From: Streptomyces pyxinae
Lineage (GTDB): Bacteria > Actinomycetota > Actinomycetes > Streptomycetales > Streptomycetaceae
Reading direction: 5' to 3'
Length of the DNA: 64,000 bases
Assembly (NCBI RefSeq): GCF_024756275.1
Contig: NZ_JANUGQ010000003.1
Span: 310,001 to 374,000, forward strand
Both the position numbers and the translations under genes were made by a program. Below the pieces are notes generated by a model. That model was not told the origin of the DNA. It searched no databases and worked only from the letters and a program-made list of their open reading frames with translations. Below are positions 25,613 to 33,647 of this stretch, piece by piece (the stretch's first letter is position 1; each line of letters starts with the position of its first letter).

Positions 25613-25631
25613 ACAGGGGAGTGCCGTGACC

Positions 25632-27176
25632 ATGACTGACACCGCCACCCGCTACCGCGAGTTCAAGATGCCCGACGTGGGCGAGGGGCTCACCGAGGCG
25701 GAGATCCTCAAGTGGTACGTCCAGCCCGGTGACACCGTCACCGATGGCCAGGTCGTCTGCGAGGTGGAGACCGCCAAGGCGGCGGTCGAGCTGCCGATCC
25801 CGTACGACGGGGTGGTGCACGAGCTGCGCTTCCCCGAGGGCACCACGGTCGACGTGGGCGAGGTCATCATCGCCGTCGACGTGGCGCCCGGCACCGAGGC
25901 CGAGCAGCCCCAGACCGCGCAGCCCGCCGCCGAGGAGCCCACCGCCACCGAGACCGGACCGGTCCCGGAGGCCGAGCCGCAGGGCCGGCAGCCGGTCCTG
26001 GTCGGCTACGGCGTCGCCCAGTCCTCCACCAAGCGCCGGCCCCGGAAGGCCACGGCCACGGCCCCCTCCGGGCCCGCCGCGCCCGGGTCCACGGCGCCCG
26101 CCGGGCTCGCCGCCTCCGCGACCCCGGCTCCCGCTCCCGCGCACCCGGCCCGGGCCGCCGTCGCCGCCGAGCTGAACGGCCACGGGGCCGCCGCCCCGGC
26201 CGCTCCGACCGCCCCGGCTTCACGGGGGGCGGGCGCGCCCGGCTCCCGGCCGCTGGCCAAGCCGCCGGTGCGCAAGCTCGCCAAGGACCTCGGTGTGGAC
26301 CTGGCGGCGGTCACCCCGACCGGGCCGGACGGGATCATCACCCGCGAGGACGTCCACGCGGCCGCCGCCCCGGCGCAGGTCCCGCCGCAGGCGGTTCCGG
26401 CCGCCTCGGCCGCCGTCCCGGAGGCCCCCGCGCCCGCCGTGACCGCCGGGACGGCCCCGGGCGCGTACGACTCCGGCCGGGAGACCCGGATCCCGGTCAA
26501 GGGCGTCCGCAAGGCCACCGCCCAGGCGATGGTCGGCTCGGCCTTCACCGCGCCGCATGTCACCGAGTTCGTCACGGTGGACGTCACCCGCACCATGAAG
26601 CTGGTCGAGGAGCTGAAGGCCGACCGGGACATGGCCGGGCTGCGGGTCAATCCGCTGCTGCTGATCGCCCGGGCGCTGCTGGTCGCGATCAAGCGGAACC
26701 CCGGGGTCAACGCGAGCTGGGACGAGGCCAACCAGGAAATCGTCCAGAAGCACTATGTGAACCTGGGCATCGCGGCGGCCACCCCGCGCGGGCTGATCGT
26801 CCCCCACATCAAGGACGCCCACGCCAAGACGCTCCCCGAGCTGTCGGCCGCGCTCTCCGAGCTGGTCTCCACCGCCCGCGAGGGCCGGACCACCCCGGCG
26901 GCCATGCAGGGCGGCACGGTGACCATCACCAATGTCGGGGTCTTCGGTGTGGACACCGGTACGCCGATCCTCAACCCGGGCGAGTCCGCGATCCTGGCGG
27001 TCGGCGCCATCAAGCTCCAGCCCTGGGTGCACAAGGGCAAGGTGAAGCCCCGCCAGGTCACCACCCTGGCGCTCTCCTTCGACCACCGGCTGGTCGACGG
27101 CGAGCTGGGCTCCAGGGTGCTGGCCGACGTCGCCGCCGTCCTGGAGCGGCCCAAGCGCCTGATCACCTGGGGCTGA
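25632..27176 (+). CDS. bkdC: Branched-chain 2-oxoacid dehydrogenase E2, dihydrolipoamide acyltransferase (operon 2)
   Basis: The 514-residue core enzyme has a lipoyl domain with K49 in VETAKAAVEL, an Ala/Pro linker, a subunit-binding domain near residues 205-245 (PPVRKLAKDLGVDL) and a catalytic domain with SFDHRLVDGE near residue 485. The ATG is chosen over the GTG six bases upstream because GGGGAG is nine bases from the ATG but only about four from the GTG. The operon is closed by the hairpin at 27211-27246. As in operon 1, no E3 gene is linked. Confidence 0.94.
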   Translation: MTDTATRYREFKMPDVGEGLTEAEILKWYVQPGDTVTDGQVVCEVETAKAAVELPIPYDGVVHELRFPEGTTVDVGEVIIAVDVAPGTEAEQPQTAQPAAEEPTATETGPVPEAEPQGRQPVLVGYGVAQSSTKRRPRKATATAPSGPAAPGSTAPAGLAASATPAPAPAHPARAAVAAELNGHGAAAPAAPTAPASRGAGAPGSRPLAKPPVRKLAKDLGVDLAAVTPTGPDGIITREDVHAAAAPAQVPPQAVPAASAAVPEAPAPAVTAGTAPGAYDSGRETRIPVKGVRKATAQAMVGSAFTAPHVTEFVTVDVTRTMKLVEELKADRDMAGLRVNPLLLIARALLVAIKRNPGVNASWDEANQEIVQKHYVNLGIAAATPRGLIVPHIKDAHAKTLPELSAALSELVSTAREGRTTPAAMQGGTVTITNVGVFGVDTGTPILNPGESAILAVGAIKLQPWVHKGKVKPRQVTTLALSFDHRLVDGELGSRVLADVAAVLERPKRLITWG

Positions 27177-27210
27177 TCCGCCCGGCGGCCCCGGTACCGG
27201 GCCGCGTCAC

Positions 27211-27246
27211 CGGCGCCCCGCCACTCGGAGGAGTGGCGGGGCGCCG
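27211..27246 (+). terminator. Perfect 16-bp hairpin terminator of bkd operon 2
   Basis: CGGCGCCCCGCCACTC pairs perfectly with its reverse complement around a GGAG loop, 34 bases after the bkdC stop. It also lies opposite the end of the leftward membrane-protein gene and may serve both. Confidence 0.9.
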
Positions 27247-27395
27247 TGCTGTTCGGCGCTGTCGGCGCTCTCCGTGCTCTCCGGGCTGTCGTTCCCGGAC
27301 GGAGGGCCGTGGTCCGGTTCGGGGCTCGGCCCGGCCGGCCGGGGCCCAGGGGCGACGGCGGCTCGGCCCAGGACCCGGGCCCCGGCGGCGACGGC

Positions 27396-27812
27396 TCAGG
27401 CCTCGTGGGTGTAGATCACATAGAACACCGCCACCGTGGTCGCCAGCGTCACGATCACCGACAGCACCACCGCCGACAGCACACTGGCCCTGGTCAGGCT
27501 GTAGAGCCAACCGAGCGCGACCCCGGTGAGCGCCCCGTACGCCGCCGCCCGCAACTCGCGCGGCAGCCGGTGCCGGACACCGACCAGCGTGAGGGCGAGG
27601 GCGCCGAAGACCACGGCGCTCGCCACGCCGAGCACGACCTGCCCACCGGTCACCGGGCCGTCGCCGGAGCGGTCGATGAACTGGGCGTAGAAGCCGTAGA
27701 AGACCGCGAGGGCGAGGGACAGGACCACGGCGTTCCGGCCACCGGGCCGGGTCCGGGGAGCGGGCCGGAGGGCGCGGCGGTGCCGGCCGGCCGACGGTGC
27801 GTGTGTGGCCAT
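27396..27812 (-). CDS. Small integral membrane protein of unknown function
   Basis: The 138-residue product begins with a basic cytoplasmic tail (RHRRALRPAPRTRPGGR). Four predicted TMs follow: NAVVLSLALAVFYGFYAQFI, QVVLGVASAVVFGALALTLV, AAAYGALTGVALGWLYSL and VVLSVIVTLATTVAVFYVIY. It ends in the short tail THEA. No catalytic motif is visible and I do not recognise the family. A GAAGGAG ribosome site seven bases before the ATG strongly supports it as a real gene. It is convergent with bkd operon 2. Confidence 0.8.
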   Translation of the reverse strand: MATHAPSAGRHRRALRPAPRTRPGGRNAVVLSLALAVFYGFYAQFIDRSGDGPVTGGQVVLGVASAVVFGALALTLVGVRHRLPRELRAAAYGALTGVALGWLYSLTRASVLSAVVLSVIVTLATTVAVFYVIYTHEA

Positions 27813-28143
27813 GGCGGAACTCCTTCGCTCATCCCGTCGCCCCCCGCTTCCTCCCAGGGCACACCCGGCCCCGCACCCCGGCAAGTGGATCAGCGCAGGA
27901 GCGGCGGTCCGTGATCCGTGATCCGCGGTGCGGGGTCTGCGGGGCGCGGGGTCCGCGGTGCGGGGTCTGCGGGGTGCGGGGTCCGCGGGGCTTGGTCCGC
28001 GATGCCTGATTCGTGGTGGGTGCCCGTGGTGCGTGATCCGCGATGCCTGATCGTGGTCGGTGCCCGTGGTGCGTGATCCGCGGTGTGACGGACGCCTCCC
28101 GGCCGACCTGCGGGCCGGGCCGCCGTCCGGGAAGGTGGACTCC
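27813..28143. repeat. Tandem repeats: 30-bp unit twice, then 41/40-bp unit twice
   Basis: At 27923-27952 and 27953-27982 a 30-base unit beginning CCGCGGTGCGGGGTCTGCGG occurs twice with one difference. At 27997-28037 and 28038-28077 a 41/40-base unit beginning CCGCGATGCCTGAT occurs twice. The same CCGCG start and GTGATC elements recur between units. The block lies between divergent genes and contains no gene. Confidence 0.75.
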
Positions 28144-28200
28144 ATGGAGACCAGTGCCGTGCCCCGCACCGCCGGAGCCCCGGAGGGGTGCCCGAACTGA
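28144..28200 (+). CDS. Possible 18-codon leader peptide before the FUSC gene
   Basis: METSAVPRTAGAPEGCPN is preceded by GAAGGTGG six bases upstream of its ATG, a better ribosome site than that of the transporter gene itself. Its TGA ends two bases before the transporter ATG, so ribosomes could restart there. It may be a coupling leader rather than a functional peptide. Confidence 0.35.
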   Translation: METSAVPRTAGAPEGCPN

Positions 28201-28202
28201 AC

Positions 28203-30341
28203 ATGTCGCCCCGCTCCAACCGCCCGGGCGGTTCCACCCGGGCCGCCGCCCGGCTCGCCCCGCCCGAGTGGCTGACCCACGGGCTCCGGCCGGGGCCCGC
28301 GCCCGTGCCCTGGGCGGCCGCCCTCCGGGCCGGGATCGCGCTGGCCGCGCCGCTCGCCGTGGGTCTCGCCGCCGACCGGACCGCCTATGGGGCGCTGGTC
28401 TCCATGGGCGCCCTCTCCGGCGTCATCGGGGACACCGCCGACGCCTACCGGATGCGGGTGCTCAACATCGCCGTCCCGCAGCTCTTCGGCGCCCTCGGCG
28501 TCACCCTGGGCACCCTGGTGCACGGCGAGGGCTGGGCCGCCGTCGCCACTCTCACCCTGGTCGCGCTGATCTCCGGAATGATCTCGTCCATCGGTGCCGT
28601 CGCCTCCGCCGCCGGGCTGCTCCTGCTGCTCAACTCCGTGGTCGGCGCCGGGCTGCCGATGCCGGAGCCCTGGTGGACCGCGCCGCTGCTGCTCACCGCC
28701 GGGGGCGCGGTGGTGCTGCTGCTGACCCTGCTGGGCTGGCCGCTGCGGGGCGGGGTGCCCGAGCGCTCGGCGGTCGCCGCCACCTACCGGGCCGTCGCCG
28801 GACTGCTCGCGGCGGCCGGCACCCCCGCGTACGAGCGCGAGCGGCAGGCGGTGACCGCAGCCCTGGATACCGCGTACGACCTGGTGCTCGCCCGCCGGGC
28901 CCGGGACCGGGGCCGGTCGCCCAGCCTGGTCCGGCAGCTCGCCCAGCTCAATGCCGTGATCCCGGTCGTGGAGGCGGCACCGGCCGCCCATCAGCGCGGC
29001 CGGCCGCTCCCCCCGGCCGTCCCCGCCGCCGCCTCCGCCCTGGCGGCCGCCGTCGCGGAGAGCCGCACCGGCGACCCCGCCCTGGACCTCCCGGCGCCGG
29101 ACACCCCCGCCGAACGGGCCGTGGACCACGCCCTGCGCCATGCCGCCACGGTCGTCCACAGCGCCGAGCCCGACCCCGGCAATGTGGACGACCGGCTCGG
29201 CCGACCCGCCGCCCTGCGGGTCCGGGCCCGCCGCGCCGCCCGGAACGCTCTGCTCTCCGCCGCCTCCTGGCGGTACGGGCTGCGCCTGGCGCTCTGCGTA
29301 GGCCTGGCCCAGTCCCTGGTGTCGGTGGTCGCGGTGCCGCGCTCCTACTGGGTGGCGCTCACCGTCACCTTCGTCCTCAAGCCCGACTTCGGCTCGGTCT
29401 TCTCCCGGGCGGTGCTCCGGGCGGCCGGTACCGCCGCCGGGCTGCTGATCGCCGCCGCCGTGCTGGCCGAGGTCCCGCGCGGCTGGTGGGACGTGCCGGT
29501 GATGCTGGTGCTGGCGGCGCTGATCCCGGCGCTGACGGTGAAGGGGTACGCCTTCCAGACGGCCGCCATCACCCCGGTGATCCTGCTGCTCTCCGATCTG
29601 CTCAGCCGACAGGGCTTCGACCTGGTGCTGCCGCGTCTCTACGACTCGCTGCTCGGGTGCGCGATCGTGCTGGTCGCCGGGTATCTGCTCTGGCCGGAGA
29701 GCTGGCACGCCCGGATCGGGGACCGGCTGGCCGACGCCGTCGCGGACGCCGCCCGCTACACGGCCGCCGCCTTCGGACCGGACGCCGGGCGGGACCCGGC
29801 CGGCCGGGCCCGGGCACGGCGGCGGCTCTACCGGGACCTGTCGGCGGTGCGCACCGAGTTCCAGCGCGCCCTGACCGAGCCTCCGCCGGTGGGCCGCCGG
29901 GCCGCCGCCTGGTGGCCGCTGTGCGTCGCCGTGGAACGGATCGTCGACGCCACGACGGCGGCCCGGGTACGCGTCGCCCACGGAGCCGTCCCGCCCCCGG
30001 CCGCCGAGGTCGCCGAGGTGGAACGGGAGCTGCGCGAACTGGCGGCGGGGCTGCGCACCGGACGGCCGCCGGTCCGCGCCGGCGCCGCCCCGGGCGCCGG
30101 GGCCTTCCCGTACGACGGCGGTACGGCCCCGGGGCCCGGCGCGGTCCCGTACGACGGCGGTACGGCTCCGGGGGCGGGCCCCGGCAGCGGGGGCGTGCCC
30201 CGGGACCCGGCCACCGGCGCCCCGGGCCCGGCCGCCGGCGGCTCCCCCGCCCCGGCAACCGGTGACGGCGAGCGGGAGGTGCTGGAGCCGCTGCGGCAGG
30301 AGGTGGCGGCCGCCCGCGCCATCGCCGGGCCGCGCATCTGA
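28203..30341 (+). CDS. FUSC-family membrane transporter (aromatic acid exporter type)
   Basis: The 712-residue product has two membrane blocks of about five to six TMs each, at about residues 35-180 and 360-500, separated and followed by cytoplasmic helical regions. This is the duplicated fusaric-acid-resistance-like (FUSC) architecture seen in AaeB-type exporters. The second block contains YWVALTVTFVLKPDFGSVFSRAVLRAAGT, shown here by its start YWVALTVTFVLKPD, a typical FUSC segment. The C-terminus has tandem Gly-rich repeats (PYDGGTAPGPGA). The ATG is favoured over an in-frame GTG at 28188 that overlaps the GGAGGGG purine run. Confidence 0.85.
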   Translation: MSPRSNRPGGSTRAAARLAPPEWLTHGLRPGPAPVPWAAALRAGIALAAPLAVGLAADRTAYGALVSMGALSGVIGDTADAYRMRVLNIAVPQLFGALGVTLGTLVHGEGWAAVATLTLVALISGMISSIGAVASAAGLLLLLNSVVGAGLPMPEPWWTAPLLLTAGGAVVLLLTLLGWPLRGGVPERSAVAATYRAVAGLLAAAGTPAYERERQAVTAALDTAYDLVLARRARDRGRSPSLVRQLAQLNAVIPVVEAAPAAHQRGRPLPPAVPAAASALAAAVAESRTGDPALDLPAPDTPAERAVDHALRHAATVVHSAEPDPGNVDDRLGRPAALRVRARRAARNALLSAASWRYGLRLALCVGLAQSLVSVVAVPRSYWVALTVTFVLKPDFGSVFSRAVLRAAGTAAGLLIAAAVLAEVPRGWWDVPVMLVLAALIPALTVKGYAFQTAAITPVILLLSDLLSRQGFDLVLPRLYDSLLGCAIVLVAGYLLWPESWHARIGDRLADAVADAARYTAAAFGPDAGRDPAGRARARRRLYRDLSAVRTEFQRALTEPPPVGRRAAAWWPLCVAVERIVDATTAARVRVAHGAVPPPAAEVAEVERELRELAAGLRTGRPPVRAGAAPGAGAFPYDGGTAPGPGAVPYDGGTAPGAGPGSGGVPRDPATGAPGPAAGGSPAPATGDGEREVLEPLRQEVAAARAIAGPRI

Positions 30342-30729
30342 ACCGTCGGCGCATCCGGGTCGAGCCGGGCCCGGCCGCCAGGCGCGAGCCCCCTCGGCAG
30401 GACCGCCCGGCGCGGTCGCCCGGGACAGACGAAGGCCCCGGACGAACGCCCCGGCAGGACCGTCCGACGCGGACTCACGGCCCTGACGGGCGGCTGTCCG
30501 GTCCGGACGAACGCCCCGGGAGCGCCGCCCGGCCGGAGGCGGACGATCCGGCGGACACCGCCCCGCGGCGGTGAACGGCCGGGGAACGCCGGTCGGCCCC
30601 CGGCCAACCTGGCGGGCGGCGGCGACGCAGGGTCCGTACCCGACTACGATGCACGATCCGGCACACCGATCACCGTTCCGAAGCCCTGGCCCCACCCCCC
30701 ATGTGCCCTGCCACGCAAGGACATTCGCC
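30342..30729. other. Gene-free spacer before the amino-acid permease
   Basis: 388 bases with no gene seen. It contains direct repeats of CGGACGAACGCCCCGG near 30430 and 30505 and alternating ACCGCCCGGC elements. The permease promoter should lie near its end, but no clear boxes could be chosen. Confidence 0.4.
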
Positions 30730-32220
30730 ATGCGCACTTCCTCCGGCAGAGGGCTCAGGCCCAATGTCCTCGGCACCTTCGACACGATCGTGATGGCAGT
30801 CGCGGGCAGCGCCCCCGCCTACACGCTGGCCGCCACCACCGCCGTACTCGTCGGAGCCGTCGGATTCGCCGCGCCCGCCGCCCTGCTCTCCTGCGCGATA
30901 CCCATGCTCGGCATCGTCCTGGCCTACGGCCGGCTCGGGCGGATCGACGTCAGCGCGGGCGCCGGCTACTCCTGGGTGGGCCGCACCCTCCACCCCTTCC
31001 TCGGCTTTCTCGCAGGCTGGGCCCTGGTGGTCTCGGCCACGATCTTCATGGTCGCCGGTTCGCTGCCGGCCGGGCAGCTCACCCTCTGGCTGACCGATCC
31101 GGCGCTGGCCGGGAACACCGCGCTGGCCAGCGCGGTCGGCGCCGGCTGGTTCCTGGTGATGCTGCTGGTGGTGCTGGGCGGCGCCCGGCTCACCGTACGG
31201 GCGCAGATCATCATGTCGGGCGTGGAGCTGCTGATCCTGCTGGTCTTCGTGCTGGGCGCGCTGGCGCACCACGGGACGGCCGCCGCCTTCGACTGGTCCT
31301 GGCTGAGCCCCTGGCACTTCGGCGGGGCCTCCGGCTTCGCGTCCGGCGCGCTGATCGCCGCCTTCTACTTCTGGGGCTGGGACGTCACCAGCAACCTCAG
31401 CGAGGAGACCCGGAACAGCCGCCGCACCGCCGGACTGGCCGCGCTGGTCGGGGTGGCGGTGGTCTTCCTGATCTTCGAGGCGTACACGATCGCCGTCAAT
31501 GTCGTCGTACCCGCCGGTGAGGTCAGGTCCGGCGGGGCGCACGCGCTGACCCTGCTCGGTGAGGAGATCTGGCCCGGTGTGGGCGGCCGGCTGCTGGTGC
31601 TGGCGGTGCTGCTGTCCACCGTCGCCACCCTGGAGACGACCCTCATCCAGGTCACCCGCTCGCTCTTCGCAATGGGCCGGGACCGGACGATGCCGGCCGC
31701 GCTCGGCACCGTACACCGCCGCTGGAACACCCCCTGGGTGGCGATCGCCGCGGTCGGCGCGGCGGCGCTGGCGCTCTTCGCGGCGGCGACCGCTCTCGGC
31801 TCGGTCGGGGACATCCTGGCCGAGGCGGTGCGCGCGATGGGACTCCAGGTCGCGTTCTACTACGGCCTGGCCGGGCTCGCCGCCGTGGTGGCCTACCGGC
31901 GGCTGCTGCTCACCTCGGTACGGGAGTTCCTGCTCGGCGGGGTGTGGCCGCTGCTGGGCTCGGCGTTCCTGTTCTGGGCGTTCGCCGAGGCGCTGGGGTC
32001 ACTGGACGGGGTCTCGGTGGCGATCGGCCTCGGCGGGCTGGCGCTCGGCCTCGTCCCGCTGCTCTGGTACTGGCGCCGGGGCAGCGCCTACTACCGCCCG
32101 GCCCGGCTGGACGCGGCCCGGACGCTGGCGACGGCGGGGCCGTACGCCTCCGCGCCGTACGGCTCCGCCGTCCCGGGCGCCCGGCGGGACGACGGGGAGA
32201 CGCTGGCGACGGACTTCTGA
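30730..32220 (+). CDS. APC-family amino-acid permease
   Basis: The 496-residue protein has about 12 predicted TMs and the amino acid-polyamine-organocation family N-terminus: GTFDTIVMAVAGSAPAYTLA with a GSAP substrate-binding bend in TM1, and GAGYSWVGRTLHPFLGFLAG. TM6 contains FYFWGWDVTSNLSEETRN, a common APC signature. It probably takes up an amino acid or amine using an ion gradient. The ATG follows AAGGAC by eight bases. The gene is monocistronic. Confidence 0.9.
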   Translation: MRTSSGRGLRPNVLGTFDTIVMAVAGSAPAYTLAATTAVLVGAVGFAAPAALLSCAIPMLGIVLAYGRLGRIDVSAGAGYSWVGRTLHPFLGFLAGWALVVSATIFMVAGSLPAGQLTLWLTDPALAGNTALASAVGAGWFLVMLLVVLGGARLTVRAQIIMSGVELLILLVFVLGALAHHGTAAAFDWSWLSPWHFGGASGFASGALIAAFYFWGWDVTSNLSEETRNSRRTAGLAALVGVAVVFLIFEAYTIAVNVVVPAGEVRSGGAHALTLLGEEIWPGVGGRLLVLAVLLSTVATLETTLIQVTRSLFAMGRDRTMPAALGTVHRRWNTPWVAIAAVGAAALALFAAATALGSVGDILAEAVRAMGLQVAFYYGLAGLAAVVAYRRLLLTSVREFLLGGVWPLLGSAFLFWAFAEALGSLDGVSVAIGLGGLALGLVPLLWYWRRGSAYYRPARLDAARTLATAGPYASAPYGSAVPGARRDDGETLATDF

Positions 32221-32459
32221 CCGGGCGGCGCGCGTACCGGTACGGGACCGCGCGGCACGGTGCCGGAACGGTGCAGCGTATTTTCACAACAACCTTGCGG
32301 AATCGAGGGCCGCTCCTCGTCCCGCGCGGGAACGGACCCCGGAACGGCCCGGCCGGGGCCGGAACGGCCCGGTCGGCGGCCTCGGGACGCCCGGACTCCG
32401 GGACGGCCCCGGTGCGACGGCTCACCGGTTCAGCACGCATCCGGAACGGAGGCAGTTCG

Positions 32460-33494
32460 ATGGCAGCACGGCGTCGCCCGTCGCGCTTCGCGCCGGAGTT
32501 CGATCCCGACTTCGGCGACCGGGCGCTCACCGAGGCCCGGCACGACATCGTCATCGGCCGCTGGCAGGGCGTACGGGATCTGCTCCGCGACACCGGGGAC
32601 CACTGGGGCCGCCGCACCCACCGGATCCGGCTGCTCTCCCACGCGGCGGCCGGGAGTTCGGCGGCCGAGTCCTGGCGGGCGGCCGAGCCGGAGGACCCGG
32701 ACGCGCGGGTGCTGCGGGCCGCCACCGAGGTGGTACGGGTCTTCGACCGGGCCATCGCGGCCGGCCGGGGCGCCCCGGTGGACCGGCAGCTGCTCGACGC
32801 GGCGGTGCTCGGCTGTCTGGAGGCGGCGGACGCCCGGCCGGCCGATCCGATGCCCTGGGTCTCCCTGCTGACGGTGGCCCGGCTCTACGAGGGCGGGGTC
32901 GGCCGGCTGGAGTTGCGGAGCTGGTGGGACGAGCTGCGCCGGCGCGACCCGCACAATCTGGAGGGCCATGTCCAGGTGCTGCGGTACTGGTCGGCGCGGT
33001 GGCACGGCACCCATGGCTCCATGTACGACTTCGCCCGGGACGCGGCGGGCGCGGCGCCGCCCGGGTCGCCGCTGGCGGTGCTGGTGCAGATCGCCCGGGT
33101 GGAGGAGTACCGGTACGTCGCCGACGCCACCCGGGGCCGGGCCCCGGTGCGCGGCTTCGACCAGCACTGGAAGCACGAGCTGGCCGCGACCGAGGTGTGC
33201 CGGAGCCGGGAGCGATGGCTCGGCGGCCGGGCCCCCGCCCCGGTCCGGCCGGAGGAGGTCGAGCCGCTCAACTACCTGCTCCACGCCGCCTGTCACGCCC
33301 AGCTGGCCGAGGTGGCCGGCGAGCTGTTCGGGCTGCTGCGCACCCGGGCGGCACGGGTCCCGTGGATCTTCACCGGAGACCCGGCCGACCAGTTCACCCG
33401 CTGGCGCGCCCAGTGCCCCGCCGGGTCGCGCGACGGCTCCGGCGCCCCCGGCGGCTTCGCGGGACCCGGCGGTCCCGGCGGCTTCGAGGGCTGA
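32460..33494 (+). CDS. Conserved-looking hypothetical protein, 344 residues
   Basis: I do not recognise a named family. The product is soluble, rich in Arg/Ala/Leu/Trp and largely helical by eye, with segments such as RHDIVIGRWQGVRDLLRDTG, ADPMPWVSLLTVARL and NYLLHAACHAQLAEVAGELF that look like TPR-type repeats. HGSMYDFAR and VEEYRYV are other distinctive blocks. The C-terminus is a Gly/Pro tail. The start ATG follows GGAGG by seven bases, strong support for a real gene. The upstream spacer has an AT-rich GTATTTTCACAACAACC patch that may contain the promoter. Confidence 0.75.
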   Translation: MAARRRPSRFAPEFDPDFGDRALTEARHDIVIGRWQGVRDLLRDTGDHWGRRTHRIRLLSHAAAGSSAAESWRAAEPEDPDARVLRAATEVVRVFDRAIAAGRGAPVDRQLLDAAVLGCLEAADARPADPMPWVSLLTVARLYEGGVGRLELRSWWDELRRRDPHNLEGHVQVLRYWSARWHGTHGSMYDFARDAAGAAPPGSPLAVLVQIARVEEYRYVADATRGRAPVRGFDQHWKHELAATEVCRSRERWLGGRAPAPVRPEEVEPLNYLLHAACHAQLAEVAGELFGLLRTRAARVPWIFTGDPADQFTRWRAQCPAGSRDGSGAPGGFAGPGGPGGFEG

Positions 33495-33647
33495 GGCTCC
33501 GGGAAGCCCCGGCGGCTGGGGGCCGAGGCTCCGGAACCCGGGCGCCCGGGCGGCCGGGCGGCCCCGGCCCCGAGGCCCCGGCCCCTCGAAGCCCGGGCCC
33601 CGGCCCCCGGAAGGTCCGGCCTCCCGGGGGCCCGGGCCCCGGGGAGC

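Noticed and set aside
27923..28077. CRISPR-like array
   Set aside because: Units are directly adjacent without unique spacers and no cas gene is present.
27813..30785. Extension of the small membrane-protein frame far upstream, antisense to the FUSC gene
   Set aside because: The strong ribosome site is at 27812, and the extension is low-complexity sequence opposite a well-supported transporter gene.
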